Assembly: GCA_964017045.1 (NCBI GenBank) | Contig: OZ024808.1 | Location: 31,278,013-31,342,012, forward strand | From: Omphiscola glabra | Lineage: Eukaryota > Mollusca > Gastropoda > Lymnaeidae | Length of the DNA stretch: 64,000 nucleotides | Direction of reading: 5' to 3' | In this document: piece by piece, positions 62,152 to 64,000 of the stretch | How positions within the stretch are numbered: position 1 is the stretch's first letter | How the letters are laid out: each line of letters opens with the position of its first letter | Notes under the pieces: generated by a model | The model's database searches: none | What the model saw: only the letters and a program-made list of their open reading frames with translations | What the model was told of the DNA's origin: nothing | Position numbers and translations under genes: made by a program

Positions 62152-63166
62152 ATGAACAAAAGGATTATCTCAGTAAGTCATGTTCATAATAACGAAGGAA
62201 TTTCATTTTTTTTTTTTATTCATAAAGATATTAAGAAGCAAGGTATCTACGTAAAATTTATAGCATGTCTTTTAGATATAGCCATAAATAGTTTAAAGAA
62301 TCTGTCAGTTAATTATGATTCTTTTACTGACAGTACATATGATGATACTAATAAAAGTCTGTTAATAAAAATAACTAGTACTAAGTCTGTTAGGGCAGCA
62401 ACTATGAAGTCATATGAAAAAAATTTGAAGAATTTCTTACATCTTAACTTGGTGAGAAAACAATTATAAATTGTGTATATTGCAATGTCCATTTGCTGTT
62501 GGGACACACGCTGTTAAGTTTGAGAAGAAGACAAACTTTTTAAATCTTATGCTGCTTTAGCTGAAAGCGCTACTACTAATAGAATTATAAAAACAAGTTG
62601 TGATTGTTTTGGTACCAGGGGGTAATACAAAAATGGGTGTATGGTAGAATGGATTACATTTTGTGAGAAGTCAAAAATTCCTAGCTTTAAAGGCAATAGA
62701 CTTTAACTGATTTTGTTTAAAGCTGGTTCATCAAATATTTTCCACTTTATTAAGATGATGACATTTTTCACATGTGGCATCCTAAGTGCATCCAAGTTAA
62801 AAGTACAGAGTGTCATTTTAGATTTAACAATTTAAAGGATAATGTTTTAATGACATTGTTTTGTTGTATTGCTCTTATTTATTTGAAGCTTACTGGCCTA
62901 CATTGGGATATTGTCACTAATTTTAATCTTAAATTTTATAAATATGTAAAATGTATGGTTGAAGTCTGTTTCAAAGTATATTTTACTCATCATACCACGA
63001 GTCAGATGTATATGAATGTGACTATTTTTTTTTCGTTTCAATGTGTTAACTAAACTTTGTCAAGAAGCTTTAAATGTATCAAGAAGACAACTTGGTGAAA
63101 AATTTGTGCGAACAATACCCACAGAAGCAAAACTTTTAGAAATGAAATTAAGCCTTAATCCATGTT
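62152..63166 (+). pseudogene. Decayed AT-rich transposon-like coding relic
   Basis: Plus-strand frames joined by eye give DSTYDDTNKSLLIKITST, KSYEKNLKNFLHLNL, LFKSYAALAESATTNRI, KIPSFKGNRL, IALIYLKLTGLHWDI and QEALNVSRRQLGEKFVR, each broken by stops or frameshifts. The F-K-G-N-R and L-K-x-T-G-x-x-W-D blocks recall large transposon-derived proteins seen in many invertebrate genomes; I cannot name the family. Opposite strand to NUP214. Confidence 0.4.
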
Positions 63167-63840
63167 GAGGAAGTCCTCCAGGATGCAGGGTGCCAATGCC
63201 TTATCCATACGGGACTGTGTCGATCGTGTACAGAGAGCGAGTGTTAGTGTTGGACTCATTGATCTCCATGGTGTCAGGAAAAATGTCTGCAATCCATTTG
63301 CCGAAAACCTGATAAGAGCATTTTTTTTATTAGTCGGGAATTAGAATGGCTAGAAAACATTCATATTATTATTATAATATTCATTTCAATCAACTTGGCA
63401 TGCATATGTGATTTTGTAAGCTACCCCCAAACAAAATACTGCTACAAAAATACTAACCGTTGATCATGGATGATTGCCTTCTCAGGATTAAGGTAAGTGC
63501 ACTAGAATCCTGTTGTTTCTGATGATCTGTTTATGCTTAGGCTATGCTTCTCCCCTTTCCTTTATGTTGAAAGCAGTCTCTAGGTTGTATGTATCATCCA
63601 CTGAAATATAATAAACATCTGATTTAAATAATTATGTAATCCTTTAAAGTATTCCTATTCGTAAATTAAATACAGGCAACTTTAAAATAAGGGTAGCAGA
63701 TCATATTTAGAAGTTACGGAACATTGGAACAATTACCGATAAGCCTAAAAGTGCCGACACTAAATCATAAATAAAAAAAAATTAAAAGCTTCTTTTAAGA
63801 TAAATAAGAATAAAATGTATGAATTAATGTTTTAACTTAC

Positions 63841-63973
63841 CTATGGCAGTTTTTAAATCCATGGGAAGCACTAAATTTAGCAAAACGGCTTATCCAAAAC
63901 AATCAGCTAGTTCAACTTGTGAATTTCTTAATGGCATGCCTTCTATGGCGGATCACGGCAAAAAATTTTTTAT
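63841..63973 (-). promoter_or_regulatory. Possible TATA box and short first exon
   Basis: Minus strand: tataaaa at about 63967-63973, an ATG at 63862-63860 reading MDLKTAI, and a canonical donor (atag|gtaagt) at 63840, phase 1. A following acceptor (atatttcag) at 63599 would add VDDTYNLETAFNIKERGEA and a stop. Phase 1 also fits visible NUP214 exon 1. What it belongs to is unresolved. Confidence 0.35.
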
Positions 63974-64000
63974 AGGAATTTGATGACGCATTTCCGCAGC

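Noticed and set aside
62152..62469. Intact 105-codon plus-strand gene
   Set aside because: Downstream blocks of the same apparent protein continue in other frames after stops, so it is a relic.
60692..64000. Further NUP214 exons including the beta-propeller
   Set aside because: I looked for FG- or WD-type segments with phase-1 donors and found none I could support except the ambiguous exon at 63841-63862.

Overview
The window is animal (metazoan) nuclear DNA. Short coding exons with GT/AG borders lie in long AT-rich introns, and most of the non-coding DNA is minisatellite arrays with unit lengths of about 10-56 bp. It also holds a Helitron, remnants of non-LTR retrotransposons, a probable tRNA-derived SINE and hAT-type termini. 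The repeat content and the retrotransposon types suggest an invertebrate, perhaps a gastropod mollusc; that species guess is weak.

One gene dominates. On the minus strand, 27 exons between 60691 and 16382 join in a single continuous reading frame of about 1600 codons. They encode most of the nucleoporin NUP214 (CAN): the end of the FG-containing linker, the coiled-coil domain that in known complexes packs with NUP88 and NUP62, a conserved post-coil segment, an acidic tract, and a long C-terminal FG-repeat domain ending in a stop at 16382. The N-terminal beta-propeller is not in the window and probably lies beyond the right edge. Candidate AATAAA signals on the minus strand lie at 15351-15356 and 15653-15658.

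Layout: 1-15.2 kb is intergenic and packed with minisatellites, plus one decayed reverse-transcriptase relic (12.5-13.2 kb). 15.3-16.4 kb is the probable 3' UTR. 16.4-60.7 kb is NUP214; its introns hold arrays, a 4.6-kb non-autonomous Helitron (22626-27236), a truncated non-LTR retrotransposon (42705-43435), a probable SINE (about 38.5-38.97 kb) and an hAT-type MITE (56398-56716). 60.7-64 kb is AT-rich and contains a decayed transposon-like coding relic on the plus strand and a possible TATA box plus first exon at its right end.

The most striking observation is that several arrays have units that contain the NUP214 splice junction itself. Three exons are preceded by tandem copies of their own 3' splice site and two are followed by tandem copies of their own 5' splice site; three more show smaller or decayed versions. 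Two mobile elements also landed inside array units, and virtual removal of each restores a unit. Inside exons the same kind of tandem duplication occurs with periods divisible by three and builds the FG repeats.
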